Part shown: one piece after another, positions 17,113 to 25,405 of the stretch
Position numbering within the stretch: position 1 is the first letter of the stretch
Layout of the letters: each line of letters begins with the position of its first letter
Assembly (NCBI GenBank): GCA_020346185.1
Contig: CP070775.1
Coordinates: 1,827,929 to 1,889,329 of the forward strand
DNA from: Betaproteobacteria bacterium
GTDB taxonomy: Bacteria; Pseudomonadota; Gammaproteobacteria; Burkholderiales; Eutrophovitaceae
DNA length: 61,401 nucleotides
Direction: 5' to 3'
Notes under the pieces: generated by a model
What the model was told of the DNA's origin: nothing
What the model saw: the letters and a program-made list of their open reading frames with translations, nothing else
The model's database searches: none
Program-made: the position numbers and the translations under genes

Positions 17113-18787
17113 ATTGGCATCACCAGCGCTGATTCTTCTCGCTGCTGCGTTGCTTGTCGCGCTAACGCGGGGCCACTGGCGCAATGCCGTCATATTTGTT
17201 GCGCCGCTCGTCACCCTTTGGGCAATCTGGCAGGTGCCAGACGGCGTCGCCGGCACTGTACGGTTCCTCGACTACATGATTGAGCCGGTCGAAGGCAGTG
17301 CACTGCGCCGGCTGTTCGCGACGATATTCGCCATAATGGTGCTCACCGGCGGCTTGTTCGCCTTTCGCCAGGCACGCTGGTACGAGTTGTCAGCCGCCTT
17401 CGCCTACGCTGCCGGCGCGGTTGGCGTGTGCTTTGCCGGGGATCTGATCACGTTGTTCCTGTTCTGGGAGCTGATGGCGCTGTTCTCGACTGTGATCGTC
17501 TGGTGCGGCGGAACTCGTGCAGCGCGCAAGGCCGGCATTCGTTACGCCATCATGCACCTGCTCGGCGGCGTTATCCTCAAAGTCGGCATCGAAGGTGTCG
17601 TCGTGCACACTGGATCGGTTGATATCCGACCGATGCTGGCAACCAACTTCGATACCTGGATGATCCTAATTGGCATCCTCATTAACGCGGCGGCGCCACC
17701 GCTGTCTGCCTGGCTTGCCGACGCCTACCCGGAGTCAAGTCCCACGGGCTCGGTGTTCCTCTCGGCATTTACCACCAAGACCGCCGTCATCGCGCTGATC
17801 ATGTTGTTTCCCGGTGAGCCAGTGCTGATCGCTGTCGGACTTTACATGGTGATGTACGGCATTATCTATGCGCTGCTTGAAAACGATGCGCGGCGAATCC
17901 TCGCCTACTCGATTGTCAACCAGGTCGGATTCATGGTGTGTGCGGTCGGTATCGGCACGCAAATGGCACTCAATGGTGCCGCGGCACACGCCTTCGCCCA
18001 TATTATTTACAAGGCACTGCTGTTCATGAGCGCAGGCGTCGTTGTATACCGCACCGGAAAGAACAAATGCACCGAACTGGGCGGCCTGTTCCGTACCATG
18101 CCTTTGACGACGATTTGCGGCATCATCGGCGCGCTGTCGATCTCCAGCTTTCCGCTGACTTCGGGCTTCACTACCAAGGCCTTGATATCCCAAGCAGCCG
18201 TAGACCAAGGACTGGCCGCCGTCTATTTCCTGCTCACGGCGGCCTCAGCGGGGGTATTCCTACACGCCGGTATCAAGTTCCCCTGGTTCGTTTTCTTCCA
18301 GAAAGATTCGGGTATGCGACCCAAAGACGCTCCCTGGAATATGGCTGCGGCGATGGTGTTCTTTTCAGTGCTGTGTATCGTAATCGGCGTGTTTCCAGAG
18401 GCTCTGTACCGCTTCCTGCCGTATCCGGTCAACTATCACGCGTACACGGCGGGCAAGGTTCTGTTTTACTTGCAGCTGCTGTTGTTCTCGGGTCTCGCTT
18501 TCTTCGTCATGTTGCCTTGGCTGAAGCGCACACCGACCATTTCGCTCGACGTCGACTGGATTTATCGTCGGTTGTTTCCGGCGATCACGGCATGGATTTG
18601 CGACGCCGTAGCAGATCCGCTCGCTCGTATCGGACGGCGCATTCAGTATATGTGCGAGGCGACACTTTCGAGAATTTACCGCCACCATGGGCCCGAAGGT
18701 GTGCTCGCCCGGACCTGGCCGACCGGCAGCATGGTGATGTGGGTGGCGATTCTGCTGGCCTGCTACCTGGTGCTCTATTACGTTTGA
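17105..18787 (+). CDS. antiporter-like subunit 3 (MrpD-like, lacks TM7 lysine)
   Basis: The 560-residue protein is the third NuoL/M/N-family member of the operon. Glu122 in LFLFWELMALFS (TM5) and Lys225 in SAFTTKTAVIA (TM8) are present. The TM7 lysine and the following Pro-His pair seen in subunits 1 and 2 are replaced: the segment reads ILINAAAPPLSAWLAD, with Asn194 at the lysine position and Ser at the histidine. The C-terminal 90 residues form an extension with SLDVDWIYRRLFP, an amphipathic stretch and a final hydrophobic helix. It ends the operon; the convergent DUF2062 gene begins 39 bases further on. Confidence 0.88.
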   Translation: MTELASPALILLAAALLVALTRGHWRNAVIFVAPLVTLWAIWQVPDGVAGTVRFLDYMIEPVEGSALRRLFATIFAIMVLTGGLFAFRQARWYELSAAFAYAAGAVGVCFAGDLITLFLFWELMALFSTVIVWCGGTRAARKAGIRYAIMHLLGGVILKVGIEGVVVHTGSVDIRPMLATNFDTWMILIGILINAAAPPLSAWLADAYPESSPTGSVFLSAFTTKTAVIALIMLFPGEPVLIAVGLYMVMYGIIYALLENDARRILAYSIVNQVGFMVCAVGIGTQMALNGAAAHAFAHIIYKALLFMSAGVVVYRTGKNKCTELGGLFRTMPLTTICGIIGALSISSFPLTSGFTTKALISQAAVDQGLAAVYFLLTAASAGVFLHAGIKFPWFVFFQKDSGMRPKDAPWNMAAAMVFFSVLCIVIGVFPEALYRFLPYPVNYHAYTAGKVLFYLQLLLFSGLAFFVMLPWLKRTPTISLDVDWIYRRLFPAITAWICDAVADPLARIGRRIQYMCEATLSRIYRHHGPEGVLARTWPTGSMVMWVAILLACYLVLYYV

Positions 18788-18826
18788 GGGCGCCCCAAGT
18801 TTAACGACAGCGATTGGCAAAGATGA

Positions 18827-19393
18827 CTAGGTGTGACGACGATGCCGGCGACGCCACTCGGCGACGACGAACATCCGCCAGATCCCCATAACGCCGAAAT
18901 AGGCGACAAACGCGCCAACCACAGCCATCAGCGACAGCCCAACGATGAGCTGCGTGCCGACGGCCAGAAATTTGTCAGACCACGTCACCATGATACTGCT
19001 GGCCTGTTCGGCCACCTGCTCAAGTGTCGCATCTGCGGGCACGTTACCCTGGCCGATAATGGCCGATCCAAGTCTGTAGGCGAGTAAATAGATCGGTGCA
19101 AATGTAAACGGGTTGGTAATGAGCGTGCTGCCAACCGCCGCAACGAGGTTCCCGCGCAACCAGACCGCCACCACCGCCGCGACCGGAATCTGCGCCAACG
19201 GAATCAGGAATCCGAAAAACACACCGATCGCCATGCCCAGCGCAACGCCGCGCCGATTCAGATGCCACAGGCGCGGATGATGCAAAGCTGGGCCAATCCA
19301 ACCGACCCATTTGTTTTTCCGCACCGCCTCTGCGGTAGGCATCATGCGGCGAAGGCGTGTTCGCCATCCCCTTTTCACGCGGTGCGGCTGCAT
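18827..19393 (-). CDS. DUF2062 family membrane protein
   Basis: The 188-residue protein shows the DUF2062 core: WHLNRRGVALGMAIGVFFGF, then PLAQIPVAAVVAVWLRGNL and a TNPFTFAPIYLLAYRLG segment. Three or four hydrophobic helices are visible. The N-terminus is strongly basic. Members are inner-membrane proteins without a settled function, sometimes next to glycosyltransferases or ComEC; no such neighbour exists here. The gene is convergent with the antiporter operon. Confidence 0.85.
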   Translation of the reverse strand: MQPHRVKRGWRTRLRRMMPTAEAVRKNKWVGWIGPALHHPRLWHLNRRGVALGMAIGVFFGFLIPLAQIPVAAVVAVWLRGNLVAAVGSTLITNPFTFAPIYLLAYRLGSAIIGQGNVPADATLEQVAEQASSIMVTWSDKFLAVGTQLIVGLSLMAVVGAFVAYFGVMGIWRMFVVAEWRRRHRRHT

Positions 19394-19465
19394 GTTGGTG
19401 GATGAGATTGTCTGATCATTGATAATAGTCGGAACAAGTTTGACGCGGGCACCCGCGGGATAACT

Positions 19466-19486
19466 CAGCCGCTTACCAAGCGGCTG
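19466..19486 (-). terminator. perfect hairpin after the GNAT gene
   Basis: A perfect nine-base stem (CAGCCGCTT / AAGCGGCTG) with a three-base loop lies 16 bases past the stop of the acetyltransferase gene. No T-run follows on the minus strand, so it may be a weak or factor-assisted terminator or an mRNA-stabilising stem. Confidence 0.45.
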
Positions 19487-19501
19487 CCCTAAAAGTCGTC
19501 G

Positions 19502-20056
19502 CTATGCTACGCGCGCCGCAAGTGCCCGGTTCAGATACGCCCGTCGCGTGATGCGCCAGTGCCATACCCTTCCGGCAATCGGGTCTGTCGCCTCACCATT
19601 TCGTTTCATGCCCACTTTCTTCGCCAGCTGCGCCTGCGGACCCGTCTTTGGCATTGAATAAGCATCGACCGCGCCCACCCCCGGCCGGGTAAAAGCGTAG
19701 CTAATCAACCCGCGTAAGCCTTCCGCAGCGAAACCCTCGCGACGGTACTGCGGCGCGATTTCGCAACCAACTTCGACCACGCCATCGGCAGCCGGTGCAC
19801 CCTTGAAACCACCACAGCCGACTAGCGTCTTCAATACAGGATGTACGAACAGGTAGAGCCACCAGCCTGAATACGGCAACAGCGGTTGCTTCTTTAGCAG
19901 GGACATCGCCTGCGAATAGGCCTGCGGATGCTCTGGCCACTGCTCCGGCACCACAACGTTGAGGATCGCCCCAAGAGAGCGCGGGTCACGATCGATCGCA
20001 GCGAGATGGTTTTCTTCACAAGTAATAAGCCGAAGCCGTTGCGTATGGATCAGCAT
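19502..20056 (-). CDS. GNAT family N-acetyltransferase
   Basis: The 184-residue protein has the layout of RimJ/RimL-type GNAT proteins: N-terminal TQRLRLITCEENHL, a central beta-strand pair around LVGCGGFKGAP and VEVGCEIAPQYRREGFAAEGL (the acetyl-CoA pyrophosphate loop Arg/Gly residues near 115-122). The YRREGFAAEG motif is the Q/RxxGxG/A signature. The final part contains KVGMKRNGEATDP, as in this subfamily. The acceptor is unknown and neighbours give no clue. It is monocistronic. Confidence 0.85.
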   Translation of the reverse strand: MLIHTQRLRLITCEENHLAAIDRDPRSLGAILNVVVPEQWPEHPQAYSQAMSLLKKQPLLPYSGWWLYLFVHPVLKTLVGCGGFKGAPAADGVVEVGCEIAPQYRREGFAAEGLRGLISYAFTRPGVGAVDAYSMPKTGPQAQLAKKVGMKRNGEATDPIAGRVWHWRITRRAYLNRALAARVA

Positions 20057-20285
20057 GACACACGCAAAATGATTGTTCTCGTTCTCCGCACAATGATTTT
20101 CTCGTTCTTGCTATTGAGGGTCATCGGCGACGTGTTCAGCCCTGACGTGCCACGCAGCCCTGAGTTGGTATTTTTTTTTGAAGCACACGCATACGACTGC
20201 GTCCGATAACGCGCCCCCGGGAAACTATCCACTCCACCAGTAAATTACGCCAGTTATCTGATAATAACCCTTTGTGCGGTCGCGT

Positions 20286-20933
20286 TCACTCGTCGAGCAG
20301 CAAGACGTGCACACGAAACGGCCCGTGCGCCCCATAAACGAGAGTCATTTCGATGTCAGCCGTTCTGGACGGTCCAGACACAAAATTGATCTGCCTGGGC
20401 AACCCACCCGTTTCCGCGCGCAGCAAATCCCAGACGTCTTCCATGGAAACAACAACGCGACCGGTATTAACGACAGCGATGTGCGTCTCCGGCAACAGAC
20501 TCGTCGTGGCAGCCTGATTCTCTCCCGATAGCAATACCAGTGTACCCGTCTCGGCCAACGCGCAAAAACTGCCGGTGACACCGACCTTGTCATCACCGGT
20601 CGCCGGACGTGATTGCATCTCCAGGCCGGCATCAAGCCAATCAAGATCGCCGAACTCAGGCCAGCACACACCGGACATTGGCAAGCTATTCTGTCTGAGG
20701 TAACGCGCGACTGCCGCCGGAAGCTCCACACGCCGGCGCACTTCGTCAATAGTTGACGCCGCCGCAATGCTACAGGCCCTAAACTGTACCAATGGGTCCC
20801 ATGTCATCGTCGGCATTGGTCCGCGCGGATGCGCCGACAGGCGCGCCGCTGCCGTGGACGCCACCTCGCCAGTCGCCGCCTGCGCGGTGTTTGCGGCACG
20901 GATACGGGCCAGAATGTTATCTTTCGCGGACAC
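20286..20933 (-). CDS. lutC: LUD-domain protein, LutC-type lactate utilisation subunit
   Basis: The 215-residue protein carries the LUD domain: the stretch GVTGSFCALAETGTLVLLSG and then LLPETHIAVVNTGRVV are typical of LutC/YkgG, as is the ending SGPSRTADIEMTLVYGAHGP. With LutA and LutB it forms the cytoplasmic complex that oxidises L-lactate to pyruvate. Its ATG at 20933 lies 11 bases behind the lutB stop, so it is the third gene of the operon. Length is normal. Confidence 0.92.
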   Translation of the reverse strand: MSAKDNILARIRAANTAQAATGEVASTAAARLSAHPRGPMPTMTWDPLVQFRACSIAAASTIDEVRRRVELPAAVARYLRQNSLPMSGVCWPEFGDLDWLDAGLEMQSRPATGDDKVGVTGSFCALAETGTLVLLSGENQAATTSLLPETHIAVVNTGRVVVSMEDVWDLLRAETGGLPRQINFVSGPSRTADIEMTLVYGAHGPFRVHVLLLDE

Positions 20934-20944
20934 GTGTCTGCTCG

Positions 20945-22354
20945 CTACGATCTTTTTCGCGCTGCGTATATTTCTCTGAAAGTCTTTCCGCGTGGGGCCG
21001 GTAGATCACGGCCGCGCGTCCATTCGGCACCAACCAGCGGCAAGCGATGCACCAGACCCTGCCTACCTCCAGCAATCTTGCCAACGCGAGCAGCAAGTTT
21101 CGTCGCCCATGCGTAGAGAGTAGGGCGGGATGCAAGCCACGCCCAGACGCGCATGGCGACACGCTGGCCGGCCGGCGCAAGCTTGAGTTCAGTTTGTTTC
21201 TCCCGCAGTTTGCGCATCAGATCCGGCAACGGGATCTTGACCGGACATGCCACACTGCACTGGTTGCAGAATGTCGCTGCATTCGGCAGGTCAACTGCCT
21301 TTTCAAGGCCGACATACGCAGGCGTGAGCACGGAACCGATGGGACCCGGATATACCCAACCATAGGCGTGCCCACCAATATTCTGATAGACAGGACAGTG
21401 ATTCATGCACGCTCCGCATCGTATACAGCGCAGTGCCGGGCGCAGTTCGGATCCAAGCACGCGAGTCCGACCGATGTCGACAAGAATGACGTGGAACTGC
21501 TCGGGTCCGTCGCTGTCTCCGTCACGCCTAGGACCAGTCGTAACCGAGAGGTAGTTACTGATCGACTGCCCGGTGGCGGATCGGGCCAGCAAGCGCATGA
21601 GCAGCGACAAGTCCTCCAATGTGGGAATGCACTTCTCGATGCTGGCGATTGCAACATGAATACGCGGCAAGGTCGTAGTCATCCGACCATTACCCTCGTT
21701 GGTCACAATCATGGTTGAGCCGGTCTCTGCGACCAAAAAATTGGCGCCGGTGATGCCCATGTCGGCATCGAGAAAGTGCGGACGCAGTATTTCACGGGCC
21801 TCATGCGTCAGTTGCGCGATGTCGTCCAGGCGTGGGCGCTGATGTCTTTCTGCAAAAAGTGTCGCGATGTCATCTTTCGATTTATGTGTTGCTGGCGCGA
21901 TGATATGTGACGGGTATTCCTTCGCCTGCTGAATGATGTACTCACCAAGGTCGGTTTCGCGAACATCAATACCACCACGCTCGAGGTATTCGTTCACGCC
22001 GGTTTCTTCACCGAGCATCGACTTCGACTTGATGACTTTTCGCACATTGTTGCCGGTCGCAATGTCCAACAGCGTGCGATTCATCTCTTCAGCTGATTCC
22101 ACCCAATGCACGATCGTTCCCGCCGCGGTCGCATTGTCCTCCCACTGCTCGAGATATTGGTCGAGATTGGCCAGACAATGGTCACGCACGTCGGCCGCTG
22201 CGCGGCGTATTTCCTCAAAGTTGTCGAGTTCCTCAATCGCCTTGGCGCGTGCGACGACGAACTTACCCTTTGCGCGAGCAAGTGCCTCCTGAACTTTTTT
22301 GTCAGCAAGCTTCTGACCAGCGACTTTCTTGAAATGGGCAGACGTGATTTCCAT
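20945..22354 (-). CDS. lutB: LutB-type iron-sulfur lactate utilisation subunit
   Basis: The 469-residue protein combines an N-terminal LUD domain (GANFLVAETGSTMIVTNEGN, about residues 205-225) with a ferredoxin-like domain. The first 4Fe-4S cluster motif is CIRCGACMNHCP (about residue 305) and the second is CNQCSVACPVKIP (about residue 360). A DUF3390-like C-terminal tail follows. Together with LutA and LutC it catalyses lactate oxidation. It is the middle gene of the operon, 103 bases after lutA. Confidence 0.94.
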   Translation of the reverse strand: MEITSAHFKKVAGQKLADKKVQEALARAKGKFVVARAKAIEELDNFEEIRRAAADVRDHCLANLDQYLEQWEDNATAAGTIVHWVESAEEMNRTLLDIATGNNVRKVIKSKSMLGEETGVNEYLERGGIDVRETDLGEYIIQQAKEYPSHIIAPATHKSKDDIATLFAERHQRPRLDDIAQLTHEAREILRPHFLDADMGITGANFLVAETGSTMIVTNEGNGRMTTTLPRIHVAIASIEKCIPTLEDLSLLMRLLARSATGQSISNYLSVTTGPRRDGDSDGPEQFHVILVDIGRTRVLGSELRPALRCIRCGACMNHCPVYQNIGGHAYGWVYPGPIGSVLTPAYVGLEKAVDLPNAATFCNQCSVACPVKIPLPDLMRKLREKQTELKLAPAGQRVAMRVWAWLASRPTLYAWATKLAARVGKIAGGRQGLVHRLPLVGAEWTRGRDLPAPRGKTFREIYAARKRS

Positions 22355-22457
22355 AATCAGGCTCGCCGACTAATGCGCGAATGGTGAAGATGCAACCCGG
22401 CAACAATAATCCGCCCGCCGACAATCGGGGGCACCCGCCGCCGCAGGGCTAATCCAT

Positions 22458-23198
22458 TCATTCCACCTCCTCGCCCGTCATTCCCGCCAGCACCTCCGCC
22501 ACGTGCAATACCTTGGTGCGATTATCACCACGTCGGCGCAGCCTTCCTTCAATGTTCAGCATGCAGCCTAGATCGCCCAGAACCAGCGCGTCGGCTTTAC
22601 ATTTCGCGACCTCGTCACATTTTAGATCAGCGAGCCGCACCGAAATGTCACCATACTTGATGGCAAAGGTGCCACCGAAGCCGCAACACTGCTCCGAGTC
22701 GTGCATTTCGCGAATCGACAATCCGGAGACCTTGGCCAGCAACTCGCGCGGCTGGTTCTTGACGCCCATCTCGCGCAAGCCGGCACACGAATCGTGATAG
22801 GTCACGGTGCCGTCAAAGCGAACGTCAATTGCATCTAGCCTGACAACGTTCGCCAAAAAATCAGTTAGTTCCCAGGTGCGCGCTGCCAGCCACTCGGCCT
22901 TGGCCCTGGCCTCGGGCAATTCGGAAAGCAACTCAACGTAGTGTGTCTTGATCATGCCACTGCACGATCCGGAGGGCACTACAACGTAATCGCAATCGCT
23001 GAACTCGGATATGAGCTTGCGCGCCAGGGCCTGTGCCGCAGGCCGGTCCCCCGAGTTGTAGCCAGGCTGGCCGCAGCAAGTTTGGGTACTGGGGACGACC
23101 ACATCACAGCCGGCTCGCTCGAGCAATTTGAGCGCGGCCAAGCCAATGCTGGGTCGCATTAGATCGGCAAGGCAGGTAATTAGGAGGCCTACGCGCAT
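22458..23198 (-). CDS. lutA: LutA-type (CCG-domain) lactate utilisation subunit
   Basis: The 246-residue product from the ATG at 23198 starts MRVGLLITCLADLMRP, as LutA/YkgE proteins do; a frame open six codons further upstream has no better ribosome site. Two cysteine-rich CCG motifs are seen, one around TCCGQPGYN and one around SEQCCGFGGTFA. These bind Fe-S clusters in the heterodisulfide reductase-like family. It is the first gene of lutABC and is transcribed away from an IclR-type regulator across a 243 bp gap. Lactate oxidation is the known role of the family. Confidence 0.92.
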   Translation of the reverse strand: MRVGLLITCLADLMRPSIGLAALKLLERAGCDVVVPSTQTCCGQPGYNSGDRPAAQALARKLISEFSDCDYVVVPSGSCSGMIKTHYVELLSELPEARAKAEWLAARTWELTDFLANVVRLDAIDVRFDGTVTYHDSCAGLREMGVKNQPRELLAKVSGLSIREMHDSEQCCGFGGTFAIKYGDISVRLADLKCDEVAKCKADALVLGDLGCMLNIEGRLRRRGDNRTKVLHVAEVLAGMTGEEVE

Positions 23199-23321
23199 GA
23201 TTGTCCAATAAATCATGTAAGCGCTACGGCGCGCATTCGGGCGCAGTGCGATTCACCTGGAGGGGCGTCCGCTGCGCAGCCGTTTTACGCACCGCAACAA
23301 GGACTTGATACTAACATATTG

Positions 23322-23353
23322 CTTAACAGCGGCTTAATGGCAGCCATGTTAAG
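23322..23353. promoter_or_regulatory. palindromic candidate operator between lutA and the IclR gene
   Basis: An inverted repeat with perfect seven-base arms CTTAACA and TGTTAAG encloses 18 bases, which contain an inner GGCT/AGCC pair on nearly the same axis. It lies 124 bases from the lutA start and 89 bases from the regulator start, upstream of the regulator's candidate promoter. Binding by the adjacent IclR protein is an inference. Confidence 0.45.
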
Positions 23354-23372
23354 GCATTGCATTGATGTTATC

Positions 23373-23401
23373 TTGTCCGCTATCCGAGCCTCGGCTAATA
23401 T
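23373..23401 (+). promoter_or_regulatory. candidate promoter of the IclR-family gene
   Basis: TTGTCC at 23373-23378 and TAATAT at 23396-23401 are separated by exactly 17 bases; each matches the sigma-70 consensus at four of six positions. The start ATG follows 40 bases later. Confidence 0.35.
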
Positions 23402-23441
23402 TGCGGCGTTGCAACATAAGCGAAGAAAGGGTGCCCAGGCT

Positions 23442-24221
23442 ATGCCGGAGACGAATGGCAAGACCTCGATACAGGTCATTGAGCGAATGATGGATCTACT
23501 GGACACGCTGGCGCGCTTCCAAGATCCAGTCAACCTCAAGCGGCTCGCCAACATGACCGGGCTGCACCCATCTACAGCTCACCGCATACTCAACGTCTTG
23601 GTTGAATACCGCATGGTGGACCGAGTGGAGCCTGGCAGGTACCGCCTCGGTATCAGGCTGCTCGAACTGGGAAACTTGGCAAAAACACGCCTGGATCTGC
23701 GCCAGGAGGCGCTACCCTTGATGCAAGAACTACATGACGAGCTGGAGGAAACCGTCAACCTTTCAGTGCGCCAGGACGACGAAATGGTCTACGTAGAGCG
23801 ATTGACCTCGGACCGATCGACAGTGCGGGTAGCCCACCTGATCGGCGCCCGAGCCCCGCTGCACGTAACCGCTGTTGGGAAACTTTTTCTCCTGGAAGAC
23901 GGCGAGGACGGAGTGCGAGAATACGTCGCGCGTAACGGTCTCACGGTCTACACGCGCAACACGCTTCGCGACGCGGACTCATTGTGTCGCGAACTGGAGA
24001 AGGTACGTCGGGCCGGCTATGCGTTTGACGATGAGGAGGCGGAGAAAGGCGTTTCCTGTGTCGGTGCCGGCATCTACGACGATGAGGGCCGCTTGGCTGC
24101 GGGACTCTCGGTCTCGGCGCCATCCAATCGACTGAACAGGAGCTGGGGGCCTCGAGTCAAGGAAATTGCCGAATCCATCTCGAATGCGATCGGTTTTCGC
24201 GCCGGCGCGCGCGCTGCTTAA
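23442..24221 (+). CDS. IclR-family transcriptional regulator
   Basis: The ATG at 23442 is preferred, giving 259 residues that begin just before the winged-helix domain; the open frame from 23319 would add 41 unlikely residues and overlaps the candidate operator and promoter. The HTH domain (about residues 5-65) includes IERMMDLLDTLARFQDPVNL and TGLHPSTAHRILNVL. The effector domain carries VNLSVRQDDEMVYVERL and HVTAVGKLFL, typical of IclR. Gene order and divergence suggest that it controls lutABC and itself, although IclR proteins can also act at distant loci. Confidence 0.9.
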   Translation: MPETNGKTSIQVIERMMDLLDTLARFQDPVNLKRLANMTGLHPSTAHRILNVLVEYRMVDRVEPGRYRLGIRLLELGNLAKTRLDLRQEALPLMQELHDELEETVNLSVRQDDEMVYVERLTSDRSTVRVAHLIGARAPLHVTAVGKLFLLEDGEDGVREYVARNGLTVYTRNTLRDADSLCRELEKVRRAGYAFDDEEAEKGVSCVGAGIYDDEGRLAAGLSVSAPSNRLNRSWGPRVKEIAESISNAIGFRAGARAA

Positions 24222-24306
24222 CGGCCAATGCGGCGAGCAAGGACGGGCCACGCGCGCGGCAATGCGCTCACCGACCAGGACAGCGCCGTGATCGGAGAAA
24301 TAAAAC

Positions 24307-25188
24307 TCAGCCGCGCACGCTCAGAGTGGAGAATTCGCGCTCCAGCCAACGTCTGATGCGATTGGCGTCACCAATTCGCGTCAGCTTGCCCCACGAGTCG
24401 AGCAATACGATGATCAGCGAGCGATCGGCAATGCGCGACTGCATAACAAGACACCGCCCTGCCTCACTGATATAGCCGGTCTTGGACAATCCGATGTCCC
24501 ATCTCGAGCTGCGCACCAGGCGGTTGGAATTGACAAATCGCAGAACACGGGGGGCGCGTCGGGTACGGGATTCGACGGCAAACGAGGGCGCCGTCGTGTA
24601 GTCACGGATTAATGGATAAGCATGCGCCGACTCGACCAGGATCGCCAAGTCTCGCGCAGTCGAGACATTTTCCGGCCGCAGTCCCGTGGAATCAACGAAT
24701 CGGGTGTTGAGCATCCCTAGCTCGAACGCCTTCGCGTTCATTGCGGCGACGAACGCTTCGCTGCCGCCGTGATACGTTCGCGCCAGCGCCGCCGCAGCAC
24801 GATTCTCCGAAGCCATCAGGGCCAGTTTCAGCGCTTCGGCCCGCATCAGGGTCGTACCCACGTACAGCTTTGAGCGCGACCCCTTGTAACGATCGATGTC
24901 AGCCCGCTCCACCGTAATCGACTCGAGCAATGGCAGCCCCGAATCGATAATCACCATGGCAGTCATCAGTTTCGTAATCGAGGCAATAGGAGCAACTTCA
25001 TCAGTGTTCTTGCTGTAGAGAACCTCGCCGGTTTCCTGATCAATAACCAGCGCCAGAGCGGACTTGATGCCAAGGTTGACATGGCGTGCCGAACCTTGGG
25101 GCGAATGCGCGATCGCCGTCCCGACGGTTAATGTGAGTAAGCACACACTATAGATACACATCTTTGCGGCCAGCAACAGTTTTGTCAT
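24307..25188 (-). CDS. pbpG: D-alanyl-D-alanine endopeptidase, PBP7 type (S11 family)
   Basis: The 293-residue product from the ATG at 25188 starts with a typical signal peptide (MTKLLLAAK then a hydrophobic stretch ending near AIAHS). All three penicillin-binding motifs are present: Ser70-x-x-Lys73 in ASITK, Ser127-Glu128-Asn129 and Lys236-Thr237-Gly238. PBP7 cleaves D-Ala-meso-DAP cross-links in the periplasm. A purine-rich AAAGGGCGA precedes this ATG; the frame extends 14 codons upstream without better support. It converges with the IclR-type gene. Confidence 0.9.
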   Translation of the reverse strand: MTKLLLAAKMCIYSVCLLTLTVGTAIAHSPQGSARHVNLGIKSALALVIDQETGEVLYSKNTDEVAPIASITKLMTAMVIIDSGLPLLESITVERADIDRYKGSRSKLYVGTTLMRAEALKLALMASENRAAAALARTYHGGSEAFVAAMNAKAFELGMLNTRFVDSTGLRPENVSTARDLAILVESAHAYPLIRDYTTAPSFAVESRTRRAPRVLRFVNSNRLVRSSRWDIGLSKTGYISEAGRCLVMQSRIADRSLIIVLLDSWGKLTRIGDANRIRRWLEREFSTLSVRG

Positions 25189-25405
25189 TCGCCCTTTTCC
25201 CAAGCTACATCCGTAACAGAAGTTAATCACCGCAAACTGCCGATCGATCGGTCACCGGCGCCATGGCCGGATCGCCTCCTACAAAACATACAATTTTCGG
25301 GCCTAAACAACAAAAATTCAACAACTAAGCTAAATTTTCCAGAACCAGTCGGAACTCGACAACCGATCCCAAGAACAGGAGACTACGTGCAAAACCCGCC
25401 GCCGA

